A DNA stretch of 64,000 nt, from the NCBI GenBank assembly GCA_965222525.1, contig OZ244955.1, positions 372,001 through 436,000 of the forward strand. The letters are read 5' to 3'. This document shows, one piece after another, positions 1 through 8,100 of this stretch. This DNA is from CBDCUF01 sp965222525. Lineage in GTDB: Bacteria; Pseudomonadota; Alphaproteobacteria; Rickettsiales; UBA8987. Under the pieces are notes generated by a model that did not search any database, had not been told where the DNA came from, and saw nothing but the letters and a program-made list of their open reading frames with translations. Position 1 is the first letter of the stretch. Each line of letters starts with the position of its first letter. Made by a program: the position numbers and the translations under genes.

Positions 1-205
1 CATCCATATTGGCAAAACTGCCTGTTTCCTGTGCGGCCAGAATGTTTCCGAGAGGAGCGATAGGGTTAATCCCGCCAACATTGGTGCCTGATTCGACCTC
101 ATTGTCATTATCAAGCAGCGAGCCGAAATCCCCTCCTGCCGGAGTTTTTTTCTTCTTACCGATAGGTCTCGCCCCGCCCACCGCATTTACATCTGTTATT
201 TTCAT
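1..205 (-). CDS. fliX: FliX-like flagellar assembly regulator, N-terminal part only
   Basis: The gene starts at the ATG at 205 and runs off the window edge, so only 68 codons are visible. The peptide begins MKITDVNAVGG, continues through a basic and glycine-rich stretch, and reaches a PLGNILAAQETGSF segment. FliX proteins of alphaproteobacteria have this layout: a short flexible N-terminus, then a hydrophobic stretch containing an LxxLQE-like element. FliX couples completion of the early flagellar basal body to FlbD-dependent late gene transcription. Other flagellar genes (fliG, flgF, flgG, flgA, flgH) lie elsewhere in the window, which fits. The assignment rests on a short divergent N-terminus and is moderate. 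Confidence 0.55.
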   Translation of the reverse strand, partial: MKITDVNAVGGARPIGKKKKTPAGGDFGSLLDNDNEVESGTNVGGINPIAPLGNILAAQETGSFANMD

Positions 206-306
206 TACTTAATAAGTGTTGAGTGCTGAGTGCTGAGTGCTGAGTGTTGAGCCTTTCCATTGCAACCTCTCAGCATTCAGCACATAACACTTGGCACTAT
301 TAAAAC
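206..306. repeat. Word-type palindromic repeat between fliX and trpS
   Basis: The left arm is four tandem copies of the 7-mer GAGTGCT with small variations (about 216-251). The right arm (about 268-300) carries the complementary words CAGCATTCAGCAC and CACTTGGCACT. The whole can fold into a long imperfect hairpin. It has the same architecture as several other intergenic palindromes in the window that are built of different words. It may act as a transcription terminator downstream of trpS. Confidence 0.6.
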
Positions 307-1317
307 TCACAAAAACCCCACAATCTCCTTTATTTCTTTCAAATTCTTTTCTGCCATGGCGGAAGCTTTTTCCTTGCCGGAATGTAAAATCTTATCCAGA
401 TAAGCCCTGTCATTCATAAGCTTATTCATTTCCGCTGAAACTGGTGATAATACCTGCACTGCTACATCTGCAAGAGCTTTTTTCAAATCACCAAAGCCTT
501 TGCCGGAAAATTCCGCTTGCGCCTGCTCAAGTGAAATATCACCCAAAGCCGCATAAATCACAAGTAAATTCCTGGCCTCAGGCCGCTCATCCAGATCATC
601 AAACCCGACCTCGGCATCCGACTTTGCTTTCCGAAATTTCCTTGCAATATCATCCGGAATGTCGGTCAGGTTTATCCGTGAATTGTCGGACTCCTCGGAC
701 TTGCTCATCTTCCTAGTACCGTCACGCAGGCTCATAACCCGTGTTGCAGTTCCAAGAATAAGAGGTTCCGGCAGTGGAAAATATCCGGCATTCTGATTAT
801 CATCGCTATAAAAATGACGATGATTAAATGCCCCTGCAATTTCGCGTGCCAGTTCGAGATGCTGCTTCTGGTCATCACCAACCGGTACATGCGTTGCCTT
901 GTAAAGCAATATATCCGCCGCCATCAGCACAGGATAGCTATACAGCCCAAGTGCCGCATTCTCCTTATGCTTGCCGGCCTTTTCCTTGAACTGCGTCATG
1001 CGGTTGAGCCAGCCCAGCGGGGTATAGCAGCCCAGAATCCAGGCCAGTTCAGCATGTCCGGCCACCGCCGACTGATTATAAATAATATTATTATCAGGGT
1101 TAATCCCGCAGGCTATATAGGCCGCAGCGGTTGAACGGATATTATCCCGCAACTCTTCCGGTTCCTGTGGCTGCGTTATGGCATGCAAATCAACGATGCA
1201 GTATATGCACTCATACTCATCCTGCAATCCCACCCACTGCTTTATCGCACCGAGATAATTACCCAGATGGAGGTTACCTGTCGGCTGCACACCGGAAAAT
1301 ATCAGTCCCTTGGTCAT
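307..1317 (-). CDS. trpS: Tryptophanyl-tRNA synthetase
   Basis: Cytoplasmic class Ic aminoacyl-tRNA synthetase of 336 residues, the usual bacterial length. It charges tRNA-Trp with tryptophan using ATP. The N-terminal signature GVQPTGNLHLGNYLGAI contains the HIGH-like element HLGN (residues 17-20). The second ATP-binding motif KMSKS is at residues 203-207, followed by SEESDNSRI as in typical TrpS. The start is the ATG directly before the TKGLIFSGVQPTG strand. The gene lies downstream of tmk on the same strand, separated by a palindromic repeat, and upstream of the fliX-like gene. Confidence 0.97.
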   Translation of the reverse strand: MTKGLIFSGVQPTGNLHLGNYLGAIKQWVGLQDEYECIYCIVDLHAITQPQEPEELRDNIRSTAAAYIACGINPDNNIIYNQSAVAGHAELAWILGCYTPLGWLNRMTQFKEKAGKHKENAALGLYSYPVLMAADILLYKATHVPVGDDQKQHLELAREIAGAFNHRHFYSDDNQNAGYFPLPEPLILGTATRVMSLRDGTRKMSKSEESDNSRINLTDIPDDIARKFRKAKSDAEVGFDDLDERPEARNLLVIYAALGDISLEQAQAEFSGKGFGDLKKALADVAVQVLSPVSAEMNKLMNDRAYLDKILHSGKEKASAMAEKNLKEIKEIVGFL

Positions 1318-1320
1318 AAT

Positions 1321-1393
1321 GTAGATGATGGATTATAGATGATGGATAATGGAAAATTCTATCATCCATCATCTATTATCTATAATCCATTAT
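1321..1393. repeat. Word-type palindrome between tmk and trpS
   Basis: The left arm repeats TAGATGATGGATTA and GATGATGGATAATGG, and the right arm carries the complementary CCATCATCTATTATC and TATAATCCATTATT. The arms are separated by about 8 bases. The right end overlaps the tmk stop codon (1390-1392). It could form a strong hairpin in mRNA downstream of tmk. It belongs to the same architectural class as the palindromes at 206-306, 17852-17939 and 39584-39645, although the sequence words differ. Confidence 0.6.
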
Positions 1394-2079
1394 TTTAACA
1401 AACTATCAATCTGTGCGGTTTCCAGCGGGGAGATACTGGTTTGCAGGTGGAAATTCAACCTGCTTACGGTTGCGCGGTGGATTTCACGAATTGTTCCCTC
1501 ACCATTTATCAGCACACAACGCCCCTCATTCTCCTTGGCAATCTCCAGGAAACCCCGCCGTACATTCTTGTGAAAAATCGATCCCATTCGCTCATAACGG
1601 TCTTCACCCTTGTGAATCTGGTCTTCCCGTTCTTTTGCCCGCTCTATACCATGTTCGATACTTATGTCATATATAAAGGTGAGTTCCGGCTGGAATCCAC
1701 CCAGGGTAAGCTTATGCAGCACCTTTATCAGATCCAGCTTGATACCCTCGCCATACCCCTGATATGCAATGGTGGAATCGGTAAAGCGGTCGCAAACCAC
1801 CCATTCTCCACGGGCAAGCGATGGTCTTATAAGCTTTTCCACATGATCCCTGCGCGCTGCGAAATACATTAAAAGCTCGGTAATACTGTCCCATTTGCCG
1901 GTTTCGCCCTTGACCAGTAATGCCCGTATTTCCTCCGCACCATCAGTTCCGCCCGGCTCACGGGTGAATATGGTCGGGATATCGGCATTATTCATAGCCT
2001 CGAATAACAGCCGTGCCTGGGTGGTTTTACCGCTGCCTTCCCCGCCTTCAAATGTAATAAATTTTCCTGTATCACTCAT
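1390..2079 (-). CDS. tmk: Thymidylate kinase
   Basis: Phosphorylates dTMP to dTDP with ATP in dTTP synthesis. The 229-residue protein has the P-loop EGGEGSGKTTQ at residues 11-21, the DR(F/Y) substrate motif in CDRFTDSTIAYQGYGEG, and a lid segment rich in charged residues (REDQIHKGEDRYERM). Length and motif order fit bacterial Tmk. The gene is the promoter-proximal member of a tmk-trpS pair on the minus strand, and its stop codon sits inside a palindrome. A 189-bp palindromic element (2158-2346) lies upstream. Confidence 0.96.
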   Translation of the reverse strand: MSDTGKFITFEGGEGSGKTTQARLLFEAMNNADIPTIFTREPGGTDGAEEIRALLVKGETGKWDSITELLMYFAARRDHVEKLIRPSLARGEWVVCDRFTDSTIAYQGYGEGIKLDLIKVLHKLTLGGFQPELTFIYDISIEHGIERAKEREDQIHKGEDRYERMGSIFHKNVRRGFLEIAKENEGRCVLINGEGTIREIHRATVSRLNFHLQTSISPLETAQIDSLLK

Positions 2080-2157
2080 AAATTTATTATTGGATTGTTA
2101 TTTCCTTTCTTTCAAGAAGAATTTTATGTATTGGTAGCGCCCTTGAATGATTTTTAC

Positions 2158-2346
2158 TGTCATCCCGGATGTATGGTTTCTCGAAATCTACCTGTCCACC
2201 GGAGCTTTAGCGAAGGTGGATGATTTCGTCTAGAAACCACCATTCTCGGGGTTATAGATAGAGTAACGTGAATATGTAATAACCCCAAGAACACTATTTT
2301 CTAACCAAATCAATAGATTTGGAGAAAATATGTGTCCGGGGTGACA
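2158..2346. repeat. Family A palindromic element, copy 1 (189 bp)
   Basis: The ends are inverted repeats: TGTCATCCCGGATGTAT at the left and the complement of GTCCGGGGTGACA at the right. The left half contains an inner hairpin (GGTTTCTCGAAATC against GATTTCGTCTAGAAACC). The right half contains a second hairpin around GGGGTTAT/ATAACCCC and AACCAAATC/GATTTGG. A near-identical 189-bp copy in the opposite orientation lies at 58392-58580. There is no ORF inside. It resembles a non-autonomous miniature inverted-repeat element. Its terminal A is the A of the ATG at 2346. Confidence 0.8.
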
Positions 2347-3023
2347 TGGTTGATATGGAAGAAGTTATAACCAGATTATCAGGGGCAGAACTTGCTCCAA
2401 AGTCAGGTGCAGAAGCAAAACAAGTAGTAATTCTGCTGCACGGACTCGGTTCGGATGGTAATGATTTAATTAGCCTTGCGCCGGAATTTGCACATATACT
2501 GCCTGATGCGCATTTTATCTCACCAAATGCGCCGTTTAACTGCGATATGTCGCCCTTCGGCTATCAGTGGTTCAGTATGACCGAGTGGACGGAGGATGCG
2601 ATGAAGCGTGGTGTTCGGGATGCAGCACCGATTCTCAGTCATTTTATCGATGAAACACTGGAACGGTTTGGCTTGAGCGATGATAAGCTGGTACTGGCCG
2701 GATTTTCACAGGGTACGATTATGTCGCTTTATGTGGGAATGCGGCGTGAAAAGCCATGTGCCGGTATTCTCGGCTATTCGGGGATTTTTCTCAATGATGA
2801 AGATATGCAGGCAGAAATCCGCTCAAGGCCGGATATTTGCCTGGTACATGGTATGATGGACCCTGTCGTACCCTATATGTTCCACGAACAGGCGGTTAAG
2901 GAACTGAAAGCCGCAGGGTGCAGTCCCGAAGCCCATTCCCGCCCGATGCTAGCCCATAGCATAGACAGCAAGGGTATAGAAATCGGCCGGAATTTTCTGG
3001 ACAGGGTTTTGGGCTTTATGTGA
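2346..3023 (+). CDS. Phospholipase/carboxylesterase family hydrolase (YpfH-like)
   Basis: Alpha/beta hydrolase of the phospholipase/carboxylesterase family, predicted cytoplasmic, substrate unknown. Near the N-terminus is VVILLHGLGSDGNDLISLAP, which supplies the oxyanion hole. The nucleophile elbow is GFSQG. The acid is in GMMDPVVPY and the histidine in LAHSID near the C-terminus, so the triad is complete. An upstream TTG at 2319 would extend the protein by nine residues, but that stretch is entirely within repeat element 2158-2346. The ATG at 2346, formed at the element boundary, or the ATG at 2355 is more likely. There is no strong ribosome-binding site, only a GGGGTGAC inside the repeat. 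Confidence 0.85.
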   Translation: MVDMEEVITRLSGAELAPKSGAEAKQVVILLHGLGSDGNDLISLAPEFAHILPDAHFISPNAPFNCDMSPFGYQWFSMTEWTEDAMKRGVRDAAPILSHFIDETLERFGLSDDKLVLAGFSQGTIMSLYVGMRREKPCAGILGYSGIFLNDEDMQAEIRSRPDICLVHGMMDPVVPYMFHEQAVKELKAAGCSPEAHSRPMLAHSIDSKGIEIGRNFLDRVLGFM

Positions 3024-3042
3024 TAGTGCTACTTAAGTATTA

Positions 3043-3070
3043 TTGACAGGGAGAAGAACTTTTTTAATAA
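3043..3070 (+). promoter_or_regulatory. Putative sigma-70 promoter for dcd
   Basis: TTGACA at 3043-3048, a 16-base spacer, and TAATAA at 3065-3070, about 29 bases upstream of the dcd start codon. The position fits a short leader. Confidence 0.5.
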
Positions 3071-3098
3071 GTTAACTTATTTACCTGACTATACGAAT

Positions 3099-3668
3099 AT
3101 GCCAATAATGCCTGATAAATGGATACGCGAGATGGCAATCATAAGTGATATGATTGAACCATTTGTTGGTGTACAGGAAAAGCTTAATCAAAAATCAGAC
3201 GGTCTGATTTCATATGGCCTGTCTTCTTATGGTTATGATGCACGAGTTTCCAATGAGTTCAAAATTTTCACCAATGTTGATTCAGCAACTGTTGACCCTA
3301 AAAAATTTGCTAGTGAAGGTTTCGTTGATAGAAAAAGTGATGTCTGTATAATTCCACCCAACAGCTTTGCTTTAGCACGAACAGTGGAGTATTTTCGTAT
3401 ACCTCGCGATGTGCTGGTAATTTGTGTAGGAAAATCAACTTATGCACGTTGTGGGATTATAGTGAATGTTACTCCGCTTGAACCGGAATGGGAGGGGCAT
3501 GTAACCCTTGAATTTTCTAATACCACTCCTTTGCCTGCCAAGGTTTACGCTAATGAAGGAGCATGCCAGTTCTTATTTCTTAAAGGCGATGATATTTGCG
3601 AAACTTCCTATGCTGACCGTGCCGGCAAATATATGAAACAAACCGGGGTTACTCTTCCAAAAATATAG
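3099..3668 (+). CDS. dcd: dCTP deaminase
   Basis: Deaminates dCTP to dUTP, feeding dUTPase (dut at 23441) and then thymidylate synthesis and tmk. The 189-residue protein starts MPIMPDKWIREMA, the form common in alphaproteobacteria. SYGLSSYGYDARVSN, KSTYARCGI (around 112-120) and PLEPEWEGHVTLEFSN carry the nucleotide-binding and catalytic residues, with the catalytic glutamate at about position 138. A second ATG at 3108 is a possible start. The gene stands alone between an esterase and fadD, with its own promoter at 3043-3070. Confidence 0.96.
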   Translation: MPIMPDKWIREMAIISDMIEPFVGVQEKLNQKSDGLISYGLSSYGYDARVSNEFKIFTNVDSATVDPKKFASEGFVDRKSDVCIIPPNSFALARTVEYFRIPRDVLVICVGKSTYARCGIIVNVTPLEPEWEGHVTLEFSNTTPLPAKVYANEGACQFLFLKGDDICETSYADRAGKYMKQTGVTLPKI

Positions 3669-3746
3669 ATAATATCAATACAATTCTTTAACTTACTTTA
3701 AAGATATTCTCCTGTTTTTTCTTCATCGCCATGCTACAATACAACC

Positions 3747-5393
3747 ATGCATGAATATCCATGGGTTAAGCATTATCCTGAGGAAATTGACTGGAATCAG
3801 CCGGTTGAGCCGCATCCTGTTTATAAAATCCTTGATGATACTGCTGCGAGATTTCCTGATAATTGTGCACTGGATTTTCTGGATAAGCGTTATAGCTATA
3901 GACAGCTTCAAGAACTGGTGGAAAAGGCGGCAGCGGGATTTCGTTCCATCGGGGTGGAAAATGGAACAAAGGTCGGGCTGTTTCTCCCTAATACACCACA
4001 TTTCGTCATATCCTATTTCGCCATACTGAAAGCCGGCGGGATAGTAGTGAATTTCAGCCCGCTATATTCCGTACGTGAGCTAAAGTATCAGCTTGAGGAT
4101 TCCGAAACCGAAATAATAATAACGCTCAATCTTGAGGCTTTATACCCCAAGGCAAAGGAATTGCTGGGGCATGGCAGATTGCGCAAGCTCATTATCGGCA
4201 ATATGCCGGAGATATTGCCGTTTCCGAAAAACCTCCTGTTCCCTTTTGTAAAACGCAAGGAAATAGCTGATGTCAAATGGGATGATGACCATATCAAATG
4301 GCAGGATTTACTTGCACATCCGCCTTCTTCCGATAATCCGCAAACCTCCCCCGATTCAATAGCGGTAATCCAGTATACCGGTGGGACAACCGGCACTCCC
4401 AAGGGGGCTGTCCTGACCCACCACAATGTATATACCAATGCGGTGCAGACCGGACTTTGGTTCGGTGCACTGGAAGATGGCGGGGAGATAATGCTCGGGG
4501 TGCTGCCGTTTTTCCATGTATTTGCCATGACCGCGGTGATGAATTTCAGTATGTTAAAAGGCGCAAGGCTGATTATGCATCCGCGCTTTGAGCTGAAGCA
4601 TGTTCTGAAGGATATAGACCGCAAAAAGCCGACATTAATGCCGGGTGTACCGACAATGTTCAGTGCGATTATCAACCATCCCAAACTGGCCGAGCATAAT
4701 CTCTCCAGCCTGAAAGCCTGTATTTCCGGCGGAGCGCCTCTGCCGGTGGAAGTAAAGCAGAGATTCGAGAAACTCACCGGCTGCTCACTTATTGAAGGTT
4801 ACGGGCTGACCGAAACCTCGCCTGTAGTTTGCGCCAATCCCTTGTATGGGAAAAACAAGGCGGGTTCCATAGGGCTTCCGCTACCTCAAACTATTGTTGA
4901 GATTGAGGATATGGAGAATCGCGGGCAGTTTCTTGGTATTGGTGAGAAGGGAGAGCTTTGCGTGCGCGCACCTCAGGTTATGCAAGGATACTGGCAGAAG
5001 CCCGATGAAACTGCTGCCGTACTTGATGAGGCTGGACGGCTGCGTACAGGAGACATTGCCTATATTGATAAGGAGGGCTATGTTTTTATCGCAGACCGGC
5101 TGAAGGAGCTGATAATTGCCGGTGGGTTTAATATATATCCGCGCAATGTCGAGGAAGCGATATATCTGCATGATGCTATACTGGAAGCGGCTGTGGTGGG
5201 CATCCCCGACCCGTATCGCGGGCAGACGGTCAAGGCATTTGTCGCATTGAAGGATGGGGCTAAACTGGATGCGGCAGAATTGAAGGAATTCCTGCAGGAC
5301 AAACTTGGTCGTCATGAGATCCCTACCCATATAGAATTTCGTGATGAACTCCCCAAAACCATGATAGGCAAGATATCCAAGAAGGATTTATAG
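3747..5393 (+). CDS. fadD: Long-chain fatty acid-CoA ligase
   Basis: AMP-forming acyl-CoA synthetase of 548 residues, which activates fatty acids through an acyl-adenylate. Visible adenylate-forming superfamily motifs are YTGGTTGTPKGAVLTH (P-loop-like), EGYGLTETSPV, YIDKEGYVFIADRLKELIIAGGFNIYPRNVEE (hinge and C-terminal domain start), and the C-terminal catalytic lysine in MIGKISKKDL. Length and order fit FadD of proteobacteria, which works at the inner face of the membrane. No beta-oxidation genes are adjacent, so the assignment to long chains rests on family resemblance. Confidence 0.9.
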   Translation: MHEYPWVKHYPEEIDWNQPVEPHPVYKILDDTAARFPDNCALDFLDKRYSYRQLQELVEKAAAGFRSIGVENGTKVGLFLPNTPHFVISYFAILKAGGIVVNFSPLYSVRELKYQLEDSETEIIITLNLEALYPKAKELLGHGRLRKLIIGNMPEILPFPKNLLFPFVKRKEIADVKWDDDHIKWQDLLAHPPSSDNPQTSPDSIAVIQYTGGTTGTPKGAVLTHHNVYTNAVQTGLWFGALEDGGEIMLGVLPFFHVFAMTAVMNFSMLKGARLIMHPRFELKHVLKDIDRKKPTLMPGVPTMFSAIINHPKLAEHNLSSLKACISGGAPLPVEVKQRFEKLTGCSLIEGYGLTETSPVVCANPLYGKNKAGSIGLPLPQTIVEIEDMENRGQFLGIGEKGELCVRAPQVMQGYWQKPDETAAVLDEAGRLRTGDIAYIDKEGYVFIADRLKELIIAGGFNIYPRNVEEAIYLHDAILEAAVVGIPDPYRGQTVKAFVALKDGAKLDAAELKEFLQDKLGRHEIPTHIEFRDELPKTMIGKISKKDL

Positions 5394-5470
5394 GGGTGTC
5401 CTGTAAAAAATCATTGCGTATGCCGGTAAAAATTGCTAGCTTACACGGGTTGAAATAGCTTGTACCTGTC

Positions 5471-6088
5471 ATGAAATCGAAACTTATAATCCTTGCTATA
5501 GCGGTGGCGGCTGTGATTGTGGCCTTTGCCCTGAGTGATTCTCCGAATGACCCCGGGAAGGTAGACCCGCAGGCTACGCTTGATATACCGGATGAAGTTG
5601 AACAGGCGGTTAGTGCTGAGGATGAGGCTGAAATAAAAGAAAAGCTGGTAAAGGCAGAAGAGGAGGTCCGTAAGCTGGCTAAAGAAAATATGCCTGCCAG
5701 CGGGCCGGATAAGCCATCGGCAGCACAACCTGCTGCACCGCAAAAAGCGGAAAAGGCCACTAATGGGCAAGCTGCTGAAGAGAATTCTGAACAGGCAGAT
5801 CTCGAAGATTATGGTACTGCGTTACAGGAGCATTTTGCAAAATATAATAAATATCCCTCTGAAGCCAAGGAGCAGGGGGCAGAGGGGACGGCTATCGTAT
5901 ATCTGAAAATCGACCGTACGGGCAAGGTTCTGGCAGCCCGCCTTGAGCAGAAAACCGGCCATGATATTCTGGATAAGGCGGTGGCGGATATGGTGCGTTC
6001 GGCCAACCCGTTTCCGGCAATGCCCGAGGATTACCGTAAAGACCAGAAATTCTCCGAATTTATGGTGCCGATAATTTTTTCTAACTAG
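5471..6088 (+). CDS. TonB-like energy transducer protein
   Basis: A 205-residue protein with an N-terminal membrane anchor (residues about 4-21, LIILAIAVAAVIVAFAL). A linker rich in Ala, Glu, Lys and Pro follows (about 25-110, with short charged helical stretches and PASGPDKPSAAQPAAPQ). The C-terminal domain (about 115-205) has the TonB signature GTAIVYLKIDRTGKVLAARLEQKTGHDILDKAV. TonB proteins span the periplasm and couple ExbBD proton motive force to outer-membrane receptors, although some TonB_C proteins have other envelope roles. No exbB or exbD genes are nearby. Confidence 0.75.
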   Translation: MKSKLIILAIAVAAVIVAFALSDSPNDPGKVDPQATLDIPDEVEQAVSAEDEAEIKEKLVKAEEEVRKLAKENMPASGPDKPSAAQPAAPQKAEKATNGQAAEENSEQADLEDYGTALQEHFAKYNKYPSEAKEQGAEGTAIVYLKIDRTGKVLAARLEQKTGHDILDKAVADMVRSANPFPAMPEDYRKDQKFSEFMVPIIFSN

Positions 6089-6160
6089 AAACAGGTGTCA
6101 GGTTTCAAAATTTACAAGGAGATATTGTTATTTCTTACTCCTGCCTAACCAAAAAATATT

Positions 6161-6715
6161 ATGAAACGCTATATACAGTTTATTTCGCTAGCTATTGTTT
6201 TATTTTCTGTAAGCTCCCTTGCCGATGAAGAACCTGTTAATCAGCCTTATGTAGTATCAAGCGAGTGGGGAAGGTGCTATGCCAAGTCAGTTCCTGACAA
6301 TTATGACGGACAGGAAGGCACTACAATGGTTTATAAAGTTACAAAGGAAAATGACGAGCTTATTGCTGAGCATGACTGGTATAGCAGACAAATTTATTTA
6401 TACTGCAATGCTTGGTATACAGAAGCCCCTGAGGTTTCGATAGTACGGTTTGGTCCCTGGCATAGTGGCCATGAAGCTAATGAAAATGATCTGGCAATAG
6501 CCTTTTATGCTGATGATAAACTTCTGAAAAGTTATTCTACAATCGATATTGCCAGAAGTCAGAAAAATATTTCAGTGTCTGTATCTCATTATACTGTTAT
6601 TGAAGAAGTGATTGGCTACCAGGTAATTCCTGATGGATGGGTACAATTTGTTATAAAAACCTATGACGGCAGAGAGCTGAAATTTATGGCTGCAACCGGT
6701 GAGCTGATTGAGTAA
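6161..6715 (+). CDS. Exported protein of unknown function
   Basis: A 184-residue protein with a clear signal peptide (MKRYIQFISLAIVLFSVSSLA, cleavage likely near residue 21). The mature part starts DEEPVNQPYVVSSEWGRCYAKSVPDNY. It has three cysteines (one in the signal-proximal WGRCYAK, one in YLYCNAW) and many aromatic residues in short beta-strand-like segments, which suggests a small periplasmic or secreted beta-rich domain. I do not recognise the family. It stands alone between the TonB-like gene and proA. Its base composition is somewhat AT-richer than proA. Confidence 0.7.
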   Translation: MKRYIQFISLAIVLFSVSSLADEEPVNQPYVVSSEWGRCYAKSVPDNYDGQEGTTMVYKVTKENDELIAEHDWYSRQIYLYCNAWYTEAPEVSIVRFGPWHSGHEANENDLAIAFYADDKLLKSYSTIDIARSQKNISVSVSHYTVIEEVIGYQVIPDGWVQFVIKTYDGRELKFMAATGELIE

Positions 6716-6777
6716 GAGTTTAGTATTGTTAAAAAGGATGGAACCTTGACTAACCTAGATCAGTTCTGATTATTGCA

Positions 6778-8052
6778 ATGGCTCAGGCAATGGAAAATAT
6801 CGTTAATATACGCTCCGGGGTTGAGGAGATATGCCGTAACGCCAAGCAGGCGGCCGGTGCGTTGTCTAATGCTGATACGACAATCAGGAATGCCGCCCTG
6901 AAAGCAGCGGCTGATGCGATTCGTGCCGGCAGAGATGATATCCTGAAAGCCAACGCAAGGGATATGAAGGATGTGCAGGCGAATGATATTTCCGGTGCAT
7001 TCCTTGACCGGCTGAAGCTGGATGACAAGCGCATAGAAGCGATGGCTGCCGGTATAGAGGAAATTGCCAGGCTTGACGATCCTGTCGGACGTGAGCTGGC
7101 GCGCTGGGAGCGTCCTAACGGGCTGGATATAGCACGGGTTGCGGTGCCTTTAGGCGTAATAGGTATTATCTATGAATCCCGTCCCAATGTTACTGCCGAT
7201 GCTGGCGCATTATGCCTGAAGTCGGGTAATGCTGCTATTCTGCGCGGCGGTTCGGAGAGCCTTAATTCTTCCAAGGCTATTATGGATTGCTTGCAACAGG
7301 GATTGGACAAGGCCGGTTTGCCGCAGGATGCAATTCAGCTTATCCCTACTCGTGACCGTGCGGCCGTAGGTGAGATGCTGAAAATGTCGGAATATATAGA
7401 TGTTATAATACCGCGCGGGGGCAAGGGGCTGATAAAGCGAATTATCGAGGAAAGCCGCATCCCTACATTGCAGCATCTTGATGGCAATTGTCATAGCTAT
7501 ATTCATGCCGATGCGGATATCGAAAAGGCTGTTGATGTGGTGGTAAATGCCAAGATGCGCAGGCCGGGGATTTGCGGCGCAACCGAATCGCTGGTAATTG
7601 ATTCCGGTATTGCAGAGGAGGTATTGCCGAAGCTGGTGCAGGCGCTGGGTGATTGCGAATTACGCGGGGATGATGCGGCTTGCGGGATTGACGGGCAAAT
7701 CAGGCCTGCCGGTGATGCGGACTGGGATACGGAATATCTGGACAAGATTATATCAATAAAGATTGTAAGCGGGGTGGATGAGGCAATAAATTTCGTAAAC
7801 CTGCACAGCTCCCACCATACCGATGCGGTTATTACCGAGGACAGTAAAGTTGCCGAGCGTTTCCTGCGTGAAATAGACAGCGCAATTGTAATGCATAATA
7901 CATCCACCCAGTTTGCCGATGGCGGGGAGTTCGGTATGGGTGCGGAAATCGGTATTGCCACCGGCCGCCTGCACGCCCGCGGCCCTGTAGGCGTTGAACA
8001 ACTCACCACCTTCAAATATGTAGTGCGTGGCGACGGGCAAACAAGGGCTTAG
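6778..8052 (+). CDS. proA: Glutamate-5-semialdehyde dehydrogenase
   Basis: Reduces gamma-glutamyl phosphate to glutamate-5-semialdehyde with NADPH, the second step of proline synthesis. The 424-residue protein has the aldehyde dehydrogenase fold with VAVPLGVIGIIYESRPNVT, LKSGNAAILRGG, and the catalytic cysteine at about 266 in RRPGICGATESLV. The C-terminal ARGPVGVEQLTTFKYVVRGDGQTR is typical of ProA. proB is not in the window. Starts at 6778 or 6790 are both possible, and neither has a strong ribosome-binding site. Confidence 0.96.
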   Translation: MAQAMENIVNIRSGVEEICRNAKQAAGALSNADTTIRNAALKAAADAIRAGRDDILKANARDMKDVQANDISGAFLDRLKLDDKRIEAMAAGIEEIARLDDPVGRELARWERPNGLDIARVAVPLGVIGIIYESRPNVTADAGALCLKSGNAAILRGGSESLNSSKAIMDCLQQGLDKAGLPQDAIQLIPTRDRAAVGEMLKMSEYIDVIIPRGGKGLIKRIIEESRIPTLQHLDGNCHSYIHADADIEKAVDVVVNAKMRRPGICGATESLVIDSGIAEEVLPKLVQALGDCELRGDDAACGIDGQIRPAGDADWDTEYLDKIISIKIVSGVDEAINFVNLHSSHHTDAVITEDSKVAERFLREIDSAIVMHNTSTQFADGGEFGMGAEIGIATGRLHARGPVGVEQLTTFKYVVRGDGQTRA

Positions 8053-8100
8053 GCACTGTTGAAGTTCACGCTAATTTAACAAAAGTAAGGCAGAAAGCTG

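Noticed and set aside
206..306. Possible CRISPR-like or minisatellite array of GAGTGCT units
   Set aside because: The units are only 7 bases, contiguous and without unique spacers, and the second half is their complement. This is a palindrome, not an array.
2319..2345. N-terminal extension of the esterase from a TTG start
   Set aside because: The nine codons lie wholly in a repeat element and have no homology; the ATG at 2346 gives a normal family length.
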